Source: Mucilaginibacter psychrotolerans
GTDB lineage: Bacteria; Bacteroidota; Bacteroidia; Sphingobacteriales; Sphingobacteriaceae
DNA length: 64,000 nucleotides
NCBI RefSeq assembly: GCF_004519315.1
Contig: NZ_SOZE01000012.1
Location: 99,772 to 163,771, forward strand
Reading direction: 5' to 3'
Position 1 is the stretch's first letter; the number at the start of each line of letters is the position of its first letter. The notes under the pieces were generated by a model. The model made no database searches. It was not told the origin of the DNA and saw only the letters and a program-made list of their open reading frames with translations. Below, piece by piece: positions 1 to 9,377 of this stretch. The translations under genes and the position numbers were made by a program.

Positions 1-735
1 CCAAATCGGCCTTATTATCAAACACGGCCGGTATTTCATCATTCCTGCCCTGGTCTAAAAGTATATCGGCGAAATCTACGCGGTGAGGCAGGTAATCAGG
101 AAACCTATTATACGTTCTTTCCAAAATCACATCGCTCTCATCAAACTGATTATTATGGGTGTAAGCAAATTGTAACAGGAAATAAAACTGTTCGCGTTGC
201 GGGTATTTCTCTATGGCCTGCAATAATTGGGGTATGGCCTGTTCATAATTCTGATCGTCAAAAACCAACTGCTTCAACAAATTGAATTCTGCTTCCTCGG
301 CATCGTTATCAAAAGTTTCGTACAAAGTGTTCTCTTCCTTATCAACTAATGTGTAGCCGGTACCGATGGGCTGCCCGGCGACAGGGTTGCCATCCTGGTA
401 CCCGTTGCCTATGAACTCCTTGTAAGTTTCATTCGTCTTTTTTATGAGGTTCAGCATCTGCAAATTGGTGGCTTCTTCTCCATCTAGCATATCTTCCAGG
501 TCGTCGTCATCATCGTCCCAGTCATCGTCATCAAACACAGATACTTGCCTACAGTTATATTACCGGTTACATGCCTGCGCGCTATAAGTATACTGCATAT
601 ACCGGCACTCTCCCACTCTTCAGTAATAAGGCATTCGTGTAAAGGCAGCGAGCGTGCCTGGTTTTTGATGTAATTTTCGGCGGTTAGCGCAACCGGCCTA
701 AACGGGACTACTTTACCTTTCTTTTTCTGAGCCAT
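1..735 (-). pseudogene. broken TPR-containing protein gene, truncated by the window edge
   Basis: Reading from an ATG at 735 the protein starts MAQKKKGKVVPF and stays open for about 63 residues to 'GNITVGKYL'. It then runs out of frame and stops at 484. A different frame carries on from about 535 to position 1 with an Asp-rich stretch (FDDDDWDDDDDD) and a tetratricopeptide-like tail containing YEQAIPQLLQAIEKYP. That second frame has a stop codon just upstream and no good start, so the two halves look like one gene joined badly. From memory, related Bacteroidota proteins have a substantial central domain between these two parts; if so, this is an internal deletion and not a single-base slip. 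That is inference. The 3' end lies outside the window. A sequencing error remains possible. Confidence 0.6.
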
Positions 736-904
736 AGGGTGTTTAATATTGGCCGGAGCAAAAAAAATCCGGCGGAAGTCTGCCGGCAAATATCCCAAAA
801 AATGATTTTATCAGATAAGCGAATTTGTTACATTTTCAAAAGATAATGGTTTGGGTTTGTGTGGCGCTAAAGCCGTCCCGTTGGGGTGAAGGCCTTCCGC
901 TTCA

Positions 905-1270
905 CTATTCGCCTAACTGCCTTTTTATGGCATCAAGCAACTGGTCTACATCAAATGGTTTTGCAATGAAATCATTTGGCGCGCCGGGTAAATTAAGCAC
1001 CGCAGCAAGATCGTGTGTGCCCGAGATAAGGATAACCGGCAATAAATTGGTAAGATGGTTTTCTTTTATTTCTCTGCAAATGGTGCGCCCATCCATATCG
1101 GCAAGCATCACATCCATTAAAATAAGATCGGGGGTAAAATCTTTGATGTGGTTAAATACGGTGTCGCCGCAGTTTAAGGTTTTCACCTCATAGCCGTTTT
1201 CGGTTAACAAGTAAGCAACAACATCTAAAATATCATCGTCATCATCTAAAACCAATATCTTTTTGCTCAT
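905..1270 (-). CDS. single-domain response regulator receiver protein
   Basis: This 121-residue protein is a complete CheY-like receiver with no output domain. The acidic patch LDDDDD lies at residues 8-13, the phosphoacceptor Asp is D53 in LILMDVML, the switch Ser is S83 in LISGT and the invariant Lys is K104 in AKPF. It lies 98 bp downstream of the large CheB-CheR-histidine kinase gene on the same strand. That kinase has no receiver of its own, so this protein is the obvious candidate phosphate acceptor. Its partner beyond that is not shown by the sequence. Confidence 0.9.
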   Translation of the reverse strand: MSKKILVLDDDDDILDVVAYLLTENGYEVKTLNCGDTVFNHIKDFTPDLILMDVMLADMDGRTICREIKENHLTNLLPVILISGTHDLAAVLNLPGAPNDFIAKPFDVDQLLDAIKRQLGE

Positions 1271-1368
1271 AAATCAAGGTAGAATAGTATCGGCAACAGA
1301 TAGCCAATTATGGTGCCAGCATTATGATTTTTGCTATTTAAATATTTATTTACCAGTTATTTATTAAA

Positions 1369-4300
1369 TCAGTTTAAAAACGGCGTTATGGCTGGCGCTT
1401 CCGTTTCTATTTTGAGGTAGATCATAAAATCAGAGCCCACACCCGGCTCACTTTCTACAACAATTTTACCTCCCGCGGCATTTACTATTTTTTTGGCCAG
1501 GTACAGCCCTATGCCATGCCCCTCTACATCCTGGTTTAGCCGGCCATACATATCAAAAATTTTGTCGATACCGCGTTTAGGGATGCCTTTCCCGTTATCC
1601 TTTACCGATAAAACAACCATATCGCCTTCCTGCCAGGTAAGGATGGTAATTACCGGGCTTTCTTCGCTTCTGAACTTGATAGCGTTTGAAATGAGGTTAT
1701 AAACAATGCTCCTGAGGTTCTTTTTAGAAAAAAGGATCTGCTTAACGGCCAGGTTTCTGGTAATTACTGCGCCCGATGCGTTAATCTTGTTTTCGAGGCT
1801 CCATTCTATGTTATTCATTATTTCATCAAGGTCCACCATTTCCATGGCTATCATATCATTCTCCACCTTGGCTATCGTAGCAATATCGGTTATCAGTTCG
1901 CGGAACTTTTTAACGGAGCCATTAATGATATTCAAAAAATCCATCAGCTTAACATCGGTTAAGGTTATTCTGTTCATGATATTGATGCTGGTTTCTATAT
2001 TGCTAAGCGGAGCCAGCAGATCGTGCGAGGCGGCGTGGATAAAATGGTCCAGATCGGTATTAATGCGCAGCAGCGTTTTGTTCTTTTTATCAATTTCCTG
2101 TTCGTTACGCTTTAGCTCGGTAATGTCATTAAAGGTGATGATCGCGCCGCTGTTGGTGTTATCGGCCAGCAGGTAGGGCATCGTCATGATCTGATACCAT
2201 TTGCCGTTGTTGGTTTCAATTTCTTTGGTGATAACAGAGCCATCGTGCAGCACCTGCCTGATATCATCAATGATGGTTTCGAATTTGATATTGGTAGATA
2301 TATTACTCAGCGGCCTGCCAATGTCCGTTTCCAGCAGGTTTATCTGTTTTGTTGTGCCTGGCGAAAAACGCATCAATTGCAGGTCGTTATTAATAAATAG
2401 CTGCCCGTTTACATTGCTCCTGAAATAATTATTCAGGTCCTCGTTAATTTCCAGCAGTTCTTTGTTCTTTAACTGGTAGTCGGCATTAATGGTATGCAGT
2501 TCTTCATTTACAGATTGCATCTCTTCATTAGTGCTCTGCATCTCTTCGTTGGCCGATATCAGCTCCTCATTAAACGATTGCATGTTTTCGTTAGAGGCAT
2601 CAAGCCTTTCGTAGGATAAATGCAGTTTATCTTTCAGCTCCTTTAGCTCTGCCTCCAGGTTTTTGGTGTACTGATCGAGGTATAGAGTTTCATTATATAC
2701 CGTATCATCTTTGGCGGGATTAGTTTTATCTTTGGTAAAGGTTGCCATCAATAGTTTTTGCTCGCCTTTAACTTCTAAGGCGCTAACCGAAAGATTAACT
2801 TTAAATATCTTATTGCCCTCTTTAATTTTTACGCCCTTCACGGCAGCATTTTCGCCATCTTTTAAAACACTGCTGCTTAAAGTATTGAACACCACAGCAA
2901 GAGGTTTGGGTAAGAGCTCGGTTAGGTTGGAGGTAAAATGCTTCTGGAGTAAATAAGTTGTAGTGTCGCCGTAGGCGCTTATCACCTGGTTATTTTCGTT
3001 CACACAAACGGCCAGGTAATCCAGCCCGGCGGCTAAGCTGATGTGCATCGCTTCTGACAACTCATGATTGGGATTTTTAGCGATATCACCGGTTGCAAAA
3101 CGCGTAGGCGCCTTTTTAATATCCAAAAGATCGGGCAAAGAAAAAGCATCGAAGTTTATCCCTCTCTTTTTTTCGAGATTTTTATAGATCTTCCATTTTT
3201 TATGAACTACCTGCAGATTCTTGAGTATCGGCATCGGATTTTCGCTGGATCCTAAAAACAAGTACCCATCCATTTTGAGCCCGAAAAGCAGCATAGTGAA
3301 TACCTTTTTTTGCAGTACCGCCGTCATATAAATGAGCAGGTTGCGGCAGCTGATAAAGTGCATATTGCAATAAGGCGGGTTTTTCACCAGATCGTGCTGG
3401 GCAAAAATCACCATCTTACGTATAACCGGGTTTACCCTGAATCCGTCTCCCTCTTTAATAAAGTATTTTTCCAGGCGTTCAGGCGAAACTTCTTTAGAAA
3501 TTTTAGCACTATACAGTCCTTTACCGGCATGCAGTAAAGCCGCACTATCAATATCGGTAGCAAATATCTTTACTACGCGGTCTTCCGCGCCATCCTTTAG
3601 CAGTTCGGCAATCAGTATGGCCAGCGAGTAAACCTCTTCACCTGTAGCACAGCCTGCAACCCATAGCTTCAATTCTTCGTCGGGCGAAAGCTTGTGTATT
3701 ATATCGGGCAATACCTCTTTTTGTATAAGTTCAAAAGCCCCCTTATCCCTAAAAAACGAGGTTACACTAATGAGGAATTCCTTAGCAAGCGCCTCAACTT
3801 CAGCGGGTGTTGCTTTAAGGTAATCGAGATAACTGCTGAGCGAGGTGAAATTGCCGGATGATGCACGCCTCTTAGTCCTGCGGAGTATGGTGGTTTGTTT
3901 GTAATCAGAAAAATCGAGTGGCGACGTTTCCTTGATCAGGTCGATAATGGCTTTTAAGTTGGTTTCATCATCCTTATCATCGGTTAAAAGCTCGCCCTCG
4001 TTTTTAACATAATCTTCTATAGCACCGGGCATTTGTGCCGGTTCTAAAACAAAATCTACCAAACCGGTAGCAATAGCGCTTGAGGGCATGCTGCCAAATT
4101 CGGATGTTGCCGGGTTGCGGGCCATGATCATCCCTCCTGCTTTTTTGATGGCTTTAATACCATCGGTGCCATCACTGCCCAAGCCTGAAAGAATAACACC
4201 GATAGCCTTTTTACCGCAATCGGCAGCAAGCGATTCAAAAAAGTGATTGATGGTTAAATGCGGTCCTTTAACATGCTCCTTATCGGTTAAATATAAGGTA

Positions 4301-4569
4301 CCATCGTTAATGGTCATGAATTTATTGTGCGGGATAAGGTAAACTTCATTGCAAACTACAGGCATCTCATTTTCGGCCTCTTGTACAACAAGCTTGCTAT
4401 GCCGGGCCAACAGCTCCACCATGCGGCTTTTAAAATCCGACGATAAATGCTGGATGATCACATAAGAAACCCCATCGAGGGGGGTATGATCAAAAAAGGA
4501 ATTAATTTCATCCATACCACCCGCGGATGCGCCAATGGCAATAATATGGTGGGGGTCTGCTGCAAGCAT
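1369..4569 (-). CDS. CheB-CheR-PAS-histidine kinase fusion protein
   Basis: The protein has 1066 residues and four functional parts. Residues 5-190 form a CheB methylesterase domain with S15 in GASAGG, H41 and D133 in GLGSDG as the likely catalytic triad. Residues about 205-470 form a CheR methyltransferase domain with the SAM motif VAGCATGEEVYS. A long Asn/Glu-rich coiled coil at about 625-705 (repeats of NEEMQS) leads to a PAS domain at about 710-820. The C-terminus is a HisKA domain with the phosphorylated His at 849 (AASHDLLAPL) and a HATPase with DNGKGIP at about 991 and GHGIGL. There is no N-terminal receiver on the CheB part and no transmembrane segment, so it is a cytoplasmic sensor. 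Such fusions are common in Bacteroidota and usually not part of flagellar chemotaxis. The receiver gene downstream is probably its partner. Confidence 0.92.
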   Translation of the reverse strand: MLAADPHHIIAIGASAGGMDEINSFFDHTPLDGVSYVIIQHLSSDFKSRMVELLARHSKLVVQEAENEMPVVCNEVYLIPHNKFMTINDGTLYLTDKEHVKGPHLTINHFFESLAADCGKKAIGVILSGLGSDGTDGIKAIKKAGGMIMARNPATSEFGSMPSSAIATGLVDFVLEPAQMPGAIEDYVKNEGELLTDDKDDETNLKAIIDLIKETSPLDFSDYKQTTILRRTKRRASSGNFTSLSSYLDYLKATPAEVEALAKEFLISVTSFFRDKGAFELIQKEVLPDIIHKLSPDEELKLWVAGCATGEEVYSLAILIAELLKDGAEDRVVKIFATDIDSAALLHAGKGLYSAKISKEVSPERLEKYFIKEGDGFRVNPVIRKMVIFAQHDLVKNPPYCNMHFISCRNLLIYMTAVLQKKVFTMLLFGLKMDGYLFLGSSENPMPILKNLQVVHKKWKIYKNLEKKRGINFDAFSLPDLLDIKKAPTRFATGDIAKNPNHELSEAMHISLAAGLDYLAVCVNENNQVISAYGDTTTYLLQKHFTSNLTELLPKPLAVVFNTLSSSVLKDGENAAVKGVKIKEGNKIFKVNLSVSALEVKGEQKLLMATFTKDKTNPAKDDTVYNETLYLDQYTKNLEAELKELKDKLHLSYERLDASNENMQSFNEELISANEEMQSTNEEMQSVNEELHTINADYQLKNKELLEINEDLNNYFRSNVNGQLFINNDLQLMRFSPGTTKQINLLETDIGRPLSNISTNIKFETIIDDIRQVLHDGSVITKEIETNNGKWYQIMTMPYLLADNTNSGAIITFNDITELKRNEQEIDKKNKTLLRINTDLDHFIHAASHDLLAPLSNIETSINIMNRITLTDVKLMDFLNIINGSVKKFRELITDIATIAKVENDMIAMEMVDLDEIMNNIEWSLENKINASGAVITRNLAVKQILFSKKNLRSIVYNLISNAIKFRSEESPVITILTWQEGDMVVLSVKDNGKGIPKRGIDKIFDMYGRLNQDVEGHGIGLYLAKKIVNAAGGKIVVESEPGVGSDFMIYLKIETEAPAITPFLN

Positions 4570-4758
4570 AAAAAGAAGAAATTAATAACGGGTTAAAGAA
4601 CGTATTAATGTGTAAGGCAAGTAAATCAAACCTACAGTTAATTTTTTGAAAATCAAAAAGTTATTAAGTGATGCTCATCATTGTATTTAGCTGTGATCGA
4701 TGTGATTTCTGCGGCATTTCAAGGGAAAGACCGTCCTCTCAACACCCGATAGCAGCGT

Positions 4759-4784
4759 AAAGCCCCGCTGCTATCAGCGGCTTG
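4759..4784. repeat. short dispersed hairpin, copy 1
   Basis: CCGCTG-CTAT-CAGCGG at 4765-4780 is a perfect 6-bp stem with a 4-base loop in the gap 4570-4844. The core plus its 3' flank (CGCTxCTATCAGCGGCTTG) recurs at 60708-60726 in another intergenic region with one mismatch. There is no T tract, so a terminator role is not supported. I see nothing else in this 275-bp gap. Confidence 0.5.
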
Positions 4785-4844
4785 CAAGTACCCACAGCCA
4801 GGCGGCAGGCGGGCAGGGGCTACTGATTGTAATTCCGCGCCCCC

Positions 4845-5168
4845 CTATCGTTTCTCGATATAATCGTACCAAACGTACAATTGATCGAACAGCGGGCCGC
4901 CATTGAATTCTTTGCCTTTTGACGTTACCATGCGTATGTAGCCATCGGTATTATCTACTACCACTTCATCAATTTCGCTGGCGGGGTTGCCCTTCTCAAA
5001 GGTAAAGCGCACTTTCAGCTTGCCCTTAAGGCGCTCTACCTGGCCATGAGTGGGTACTAAATGGGTTTCGCCGCTTTTGTAAAAGCTGATGTGCCGGGTG
5101 TCTGTTAAACTCATATAGTATAGCGCGAATTGCATATTGTAAAACAAAGCAAAAACAGCGAGGGTCAA
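4845..5168 (-). CDS. hypothetical protein
   Basis: This is a 107-residue frame ending in LYVWYDYIEKR. I do not recognise the family. The likely start is one of the internal Met codons, M12 at 5135 (MQFALYY) or M19 at 5114 (MSLTDTRH), because the first residues look like upstream read-through. The body is charged and predicted soluble, with alternating beta-like segments (LKVRFTFEKG, IDEVVVDNTDGYIRMVT). Codon use looks like that of its neighbours. It stands alone, divergent from the NIPSNAP gene. Confidence 0.55.
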   Translation of the reverse strand: MTLAVFALFYNMQFALYYMSLTDTRHISFYKSGETHLVPTHGQVERLKGKLKVRFTFEKGNPASEIDEVVVDNTDGYIRMVTSKGKEFNGGPLFDQLYVWYDYIEKR

Positions 5169-5229
5169 CAGGTGAGAACCACCCTATCGGCGGGCGTTTT
5201 TTCACCCTTTTTTTTTAGAGGAAAACCTA

Positions 5230-5312
5230 AAGCCGAAATTCTAAAGCCGAAACTATAAATTCGAAATCCGAAGTCACAAATCCGAAATCCCAATGCCGAA
5301 ATCCGAAATCAG
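5230..5312. repeat. degenerate short tandem repeat of the type CCGAAATC
   Basis: About eight imperfect copies of an 8-13-bp unit (GCCGAAAT / TCCGAAATC separated by AT-rich bases) fill the space between the hypothetical gene and the NIPSNAP gene. It lies just 40 bp upstream of that start codon. Function unknown. Confidence 0.6.
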
Positions 5313-5352
5313 GAAATAAAGCTTACATTTAGCACAACCATTATCCCGTAAA

Positions 5353-6156
5353 TTGATGAAAAGACGCTCATTTGTGAAAAGCACCCTTTTAAGCGGCGCT
5401 GCTGCAGCTGTAATCCCTGCAACCGCTGTAAATGCCCTTGCCGATAACGCCCCCTTTAAAGGCGGCGACTACTACGAACTGCGCACTTACACCCTCAAAA
5501 GCGAGGCCCAGCAAAAACTGGTGGAAGATTATCTGCAAAATGCTGCTATCCCCGCCCTTAACCGCGCCGCCGCAAACCATGTAGGTGTATTTACCGAACT
5601 GAAACCCGATGGCCAAACCAAAATATACGTACTCATCACCTACAGCAACCTGGCCCATGTAGGCACTGTTGCCGATAAGCTGAGTAAGGATGCGGATTAT
5701 CAGGCGAAAGGAGCCGCCTACCTTAATGCCCCTGCCAGCGCACCGGCTTACGAGCGGATAGAAAGCTCGCTGATGAAAGCCTTTGAGCATAGTCCGCTGA
5801 TTGCTGTACCGCCAGGTACACCCCGCATTTTCGAATTGCGCCAATACCAAAGCGCCAGCGAAGCCGCCGGTAAAAAGAAGATAGAAATGTTTAACGACCA
5901 GGGCGAGATTGACATTTTCAAACGCCTGGGCTTTAAGCCCGTTTTCTGGGGCGAAACCATTATCGGTGCGCTAAGGCCCAACCTTACTTATATGGTGACC
6001 TTTGATGACCTCGCCGCCAAGGATGCACACTGGAAAGCCTTTGTAGGCGATGCGCAGTGGAAAAAGATCAGCACCGTGCCCGATTATGCCGACGCCCTGC
6101 TGGTAAACAAAATAACCTCAACCCTGCTGGTGCCAACGGCTTACTCGCAGATTTGA
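5353..6156 (+). CDS. NIPSNAP family protein with twin-arginine-like signal
   Basis: The 267-residue protein starts MMKRRSFVKSTLLSGAAAA, a Tat-like leader (KRRSFVKS) followed by a hydrophobic Ala-rich stretch, so it is probably exported. Two ferredoxin-like (dimeric alpha-beta barrel) repeats follow, opening with YYELRTYTL at about residue 41 and FELRQYQSA at about residue 160. This is the typical NIPSNAP layout. The biochemical role of bacterial exported NIPSNAP proteins is not established. It appears monocistronic. Confidence 0.85.
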   Translation: MMKRRSFVKSTLLSGAAAAVIPATAVNALADNAPFKGGDYYELRTYTLKSEAQQKLVEDYLQNAAIPALNRAAANHVGVFTELKPDGQTKIYVLITYSNLAHVGTVADKLSKDADYQAKGAAYLNAPASAPAYERIESSLMKAFEHSPLIAVPPGTPRIFELRQYQSASEAAGKKKIEMFNDQGEIDIFKRLGFKPVFWGETIIGALRPNLTYMVTFDDLAAKDAHWKAFVGDAQWKKISTVPDYADALLVNKITSTLLVPTAYSQI

Positions 6157-6230
6157 CGCCCGGAAATCCCTTTTAAAAGTAACGCAAGCCGGAATTTGTG
6201 CGATTCCCCCCTTGTCCGAAGGCCTCCTTT

Positions 6231-6303
6231 GGAGAGAGGGGCTGAGGGGTGCGTTAGCGCTAAAAGCATAGCCTAACACACCCCTGCCCTCGCTCAAGAG
6301 GGA
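6231..6303. repeat. imperfect intergenic palindrome
   Basis: The arms GAGAGGGGCTGAGGGGTGCG and the facing CACACCCCTGCCCTCGCTC are imperfect complements around a short centre with GCGTTAGCGC. A similar G/C-strand palindrome with the GAGGGGTGTG motif recurs at 38242-38344. It may act as a transcript end or be a dispersed mobile repeat. Confidence 0.6.
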
Positions 6304-6392
6304 AACAAAAATTCAAACGCGATTTCCCTGATTTAAAGCCGCGTGAATAGTTATTTTGGTAACTTCGCGGCTTTAAAATTCAGAAAACACCC

Positions 6393-6647
6393 ATGCAAGA
6401 CCCATTCGACGTATTGGTTAACGGCGTAGTTTACTCCGTTTTCCCCGAGGAAGATAACGTATATACCATATTTAAAGCAGGGATCGAATTTGGCAAAATT
6501 GAGAAAGACACCGAAAACCTGTGGCTAAAACTAGACCCCGAAACCGAACTGCCGATGTTTGATAACGATGCCGAAACCAACCGCATAGGCCTGGCCATTA
6601 CCAACTATGTGCCCGAGGAAGAAGACGAGGATGAAGACCTGGATTAA
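6393..6647 (+). CDS. small acidic hypothetical protein
   Basis: This 84-residue protein starts MQDPFDVLVNGVVYSVFPEE and ends in a run of acidic residues (PEEEDEDEDLD). There is no signal peptide or membrane segment. The phrase FDVLVNGVVYSV followed by beta-like segments suggests a small beta-rich cytoplasmic protein. I do not recognise a function. It has its own upstream gap and no partner gene. Confidence 0.65.
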   Translation: MQDPFDVLVNGVVYSVFPEEDNVYTIFKAGIEFGKIEKDTENLWLKLDPETELPMFDNDAETNRIGLAITNYVPEEEDEDEDLD

Positions 6648-6795
6648 GCAACTCCTACAGCAACGCCACACCTCCGCATTAATTGTAAAATAAACACTTA
6701 AATTATTTTCTGTGTGCTTTTGTGTTCAATTACTGCTATAAAAAGCAATAATTTCACCACAAACCATGGTTTTTTGCACAAAAGCCAATAAATAA

Positions 6796-6825
6796 TTTGC
6801 AATATGGCCGCTTAAACTATATTTG
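6796..6825 (+). promoter_or_regulatory. Bacteroidota-type promoter of the arabinose NUDIX regulator
   Basis: TTTG at 6796-6799 and TATATTTG at 6818-6825 are separated by 18 bases, close to the known consensus TTTG-N19-TAnnTTTG. The start codon follows at 6858, leaving a leader of about 28 bases. Confidence 0.6.
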
Positions 6826-6857
6826 CGGTTAACTCTGTCATAATTACACATCGCAGC

Positions 6858-7565
6858 ATGCTCAAATACTCAAAACAAACCCGGTTCCTGCTTGCGGTGG
6901 ATTGCATTGTTTTCGGTTTTGACGGCGAAACCCTTAAGCTGCTGCTCATCAAAAGGGCGTTCAACCCCGAAAAGGATAAATGGAGCCTGATGGGCGGTTT
7001 CGTACAAGCTACCGAAAGTCTGGACCAGGCCGCCAACCGCATATTAAAGCAATTAACTGGCTTAGAGGGTGTTTACCTCGAACAAATGTACTCTTTCGGC
7101 GAAACCAGTCGCGACCCGATTGAGCGCACCGTATCGGTAAGTTACTTCGCCCTCATCGACATCCATAAGTATGAAAAACAGATAAGCGCCGACTTCCATG
7201 CCGAGTGGGTACCGCTTAAACGCATCCCCAAACTTATATTCGATCACCAGGAAATGGTAGAGCTGGCCAAGAAAAGTATCCGCTACAAAGCTGCCCTGCA
7301 CCCTATTTTATTCGAGCTGCTCCCCTCCCGCTTCACTTTACCACAGCTGCAAAACCTCTACGAGAGCGTTTTTAACGCCAGTATAGATAAGCGCAACTTT
7401 AGCAAAAGGGTACTGGCTACCGGTTTGCTCATCAAACTAACCGATAAGGATAAGGCGGGTTCAAAACGCGGCGCTTTTTACTACCAGCTTAATATGCAAA
7501 AGTATTACGCTAATTTTCAGGCATTTATCAATATCATCCCCAATCCCGATTCATTACAGAATTAG
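6858..7565 (+). CDS. NUDIX-family transcriptional regulator of arabinose use (AraR-like)
   Basis: The 235-residue protein has an N-terminal NUDIX fold (about 10-145) and a C-terminal winged-helix region (about 150-225, with SIDKRNFSKRVLATGLL). The NUDIX box at GGFVQATESLDQAANRILKQ has lost the REUXEE glutamates (R-I-L-K-Q here), so hydrolase activity is unlikely and a ligand-sensing role is expected. In Bacteroidota, NUDIX-derived AraR repressors bind arabinose and control ara operons. This gene directly precedes araB. A paralogue at 51580 keeps an intact box. The arabinose ligand is inferred from family and neighbours. Confidence 0.85.
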   Translation: MLKYSKQTRFLLAVDCIVFGFDGETLKLLLIKRAFNPEKDKWSLMGGFVQATESLDQAANRILKQLTGLEGVYLEQMYSFGETSRDPIERTVSVSYFALIDIHKYEKQISADFHAEWVPLKRIPKLIFDHQEMVELAKKSIRYKAALHPILFELLPSRFTLPQLQNLYESVFNASIDKRNFSKRVLATGLLIKLTDKDKAGSKRGAFYYQLNMQKYYANFQAFINIIPNPDSLQN

Positions 7566-7632
7566 GCCCCACATCATCCTGCTTAATTTTTTTTGATGTT
7601 TCCTTGCAAAAATTTCTTTTTGTAAAAAAATA

Positions 7633-7649
7633 AGTGTTATTTAGACACT
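7633..7649. promoter_or_regulatory. candidate operator upstream of araB
   Basis: AGTGT-TATTTAG-ACACT is an inverted repeat with perfect 5-bp arms. It lies 18 bp before the araB start, where a repressor site would be expected. I could not place a convincing TAnnTTTG box beside it, so the promoter itself is not assigned. Confidence 0.4.
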
Positions 7650-7667
7650 CAATTATAAAGCTAATAT

Positions 7668-9374
7668 ATGAGCCAAGATCAGTACGTGATCGGTGTCGAC
7701 TACGGGTCGGATTCCGTTCGCTCGGTAATCGTTGATGCCTCCAACGGGCAAGAGATCGCTTCTTCTGTATTTAATTACCCCCGCTGGCGCGATGGTAAAT
7801 ACTGCGTGCCATCAGAAAACCAGTTTAGGCAGCACCCTTTAGATTACATAGAGGGCCTGGAAACCACCATAAAAGATTGTATTGAACAGGCAGGCGGCGC
7901 ATTGATAGCCAAAGCCATCAAAGGCATCTCTGTAGATACTACCGGCTCTACCCCTGTGGCGGTTGATGCTACAGGCAGTCCGTTGGCACTTAGCCCGGAG
8001 TTTGCCGAGAACCCCAACGCCATGTTTGTGTTGTGGAAAGACCATACCGGCATCCGCGAAGCCGATGAGATAAACGCTCACGCCGAAAAATTCGAACCGA
8101 ATTACCTTAAATATGTTGGCGGTATCTATTCATCAGAATGGTTTTGGGCCAAGCTGTTGCATGTAGTACGTGTAGATAGCGCTGTTGCCGCTGCCCTGCA
8201 TTCATGGGTAGAGCATTGCGACTGGGTACCTTTCCTGCTTACCGGCGGTACCGATGTTAAGGCCATCAAACGCGGGCGCTGCTCGGCAGGGCACAAAGCC
8301 CTTTGGGCCGAAGAGTTCGACGGCCTGCCACCCGATAGCTTTTTTAGCTCGCTCGACCCACTATTGACCGGCATTACCGATAAACTTTACAAAGATACTT
8401 ATACCGCCGATGTAGCCGCCGGTAACCTGAGTGCCGAATGGGCCGATCGCCTTGGCCTCAGTACCGATGTGGTAGTAGGCACCGGTGCATTCGATGCGCA
8501 TATGGGTGCTGTTGGCGGGCAAATAGAGCCCTACTTCCTCAGCAAGGTAATGGGTACCTCTACCTGCGATATTCTGGTTGCCCCATCTGCCGAGATTGAT
8601 GGCAAGCTGGTAAAAGGCATCTGCGGGCAGGTAAACGGCTCGGTTATCCCCGGCATGGCGGGTTTAGAAGCAGGGCAATCTGCCTTTGGCGATACCTATG
8701 CCTGGTTCAAAAACCTCATTTCCTGGCCCATCAATAACCTGCTGTCGCAATCAACACTGTTGGATACTGCTACCGCAGAGGCCCTCAAAGAAGAATTAGC
8801 AGAACTTATTATACCCGAGCTTAGCCGCCAGGCAGCCTTGTTGCCGATAGAAGAATATAACGAACTGGCGGTAGACTGGTTCAACGGTCGCCGCACACCC
8901 GATGCCAACCAGGCCCTGAAGGGTGCTATCAGCAGCTTGAATCTGGGTAGCGATGCGCCACGTGTTTTCCGCGCCCTGGCCGAAGCTACCTGCTTTGGTG
9001 CCAAAAGCATTGTAGAGCGTTTCATTAGCGAGGGTATCCCGGTAAAAGGTATCATAGGTATCGGCGGGGTGGCCAAAAAGTCGCCATTCGTGATGCAGAT
9101 GATGGCTGATATTTTGGGTATGCCTATCCGCATCCATCAATTTAAACATACCTGTGCGCTGGGTGCTGCCATGTTTGCGGCTGTGGTAGCGGGTATTTAC
9201 CCCGATGTGGAAGCCGCCATGCAGGCTATGGGCCGCGGCTTTGATGTAAGCTACGAACCCAACGAAGGGCTGCGCGATGTTTACGAGAAACGCTACAAGC
9301 AATACCAGGCCCTGGGCAAGGATATCGCGAAGCAAACCGCACTTAAAAACACTACCGAACTGCAAAACGCCTAA
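7668..9374 (+). CDS. araB: ribulokinase
   Basis: This 568-residue FGGY-family sugar kinase phosphorylates L-ribulose with ATP to L-ribulose 5-phosphate. The N-terminal domain opens with the phosphate-binding loop IGVDYGSDSVRS. The glycine-rich VVGTGAFDAHMGAVGG segment lies near residue 270-285. The C-terminal actin-like domain carries IIGIGGVAKKSPFVMQ and ALGAAMFAA. Length and order match bacterial AraB proteins. The stop codon is 3 bp before araD, so the two are translated from one message. Expression is presumably controlled by the adjacent NUDIX regulator. Confidence 0.95.
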   Translation: MSQDQYVIGVDYGSDSVRSVIVDASNGQEIASSVFNYPRWRDGKYCVPSENQFRQHPLDYIEGLETTIKDCIEQAGGALIAKAIKGISVDTTGSTPVAVDATGSPLALSPEFAENPNAMFVLWKDHTGIREADEINAHAEKFEPNYLKYVGGIYSSEWFWAKLLHVVRVDSAVAAALHSWVEHCDWVPFLLTGGTDVKAIKRGRCSAGHKALWAEEFDGLPPDSFFSSLDPLLTGITDKLYKDTYTADVAAGNLSAEWADRLGLSTDVVVGTGAFDAHMGAVGGQIEPYFLSKVMGTSTCDILVAPSAEIDGKLVKGICGQVNGSVIPGMAGLEAGQSAFGDTYAWFKNLISWPINNLLSQSTLLDTATAEALKEELAELIIPELSRQAALLPIEEYNELAVDWFNGRRTPDANQALKGAISSLNLGSDAPRVFRALAEATCFGAKSIVERFISEGIPVKGIIGIGGVAKKSPFVMQMMADILGMPIRIHQFKHTCALGAAMFAAVVAGIYPDVEAAMQAMGRGFDVSYEPNEGLRDVYEKRYKQYQALGKDIAKQTALKNTTELQNA

Positions 9375-9377
9375 GCT

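Noticed and set aside
825..1193. Plus-strand frame opposite the response regulator
   Set aside because: Antisense of a receiver with all conserved residues.
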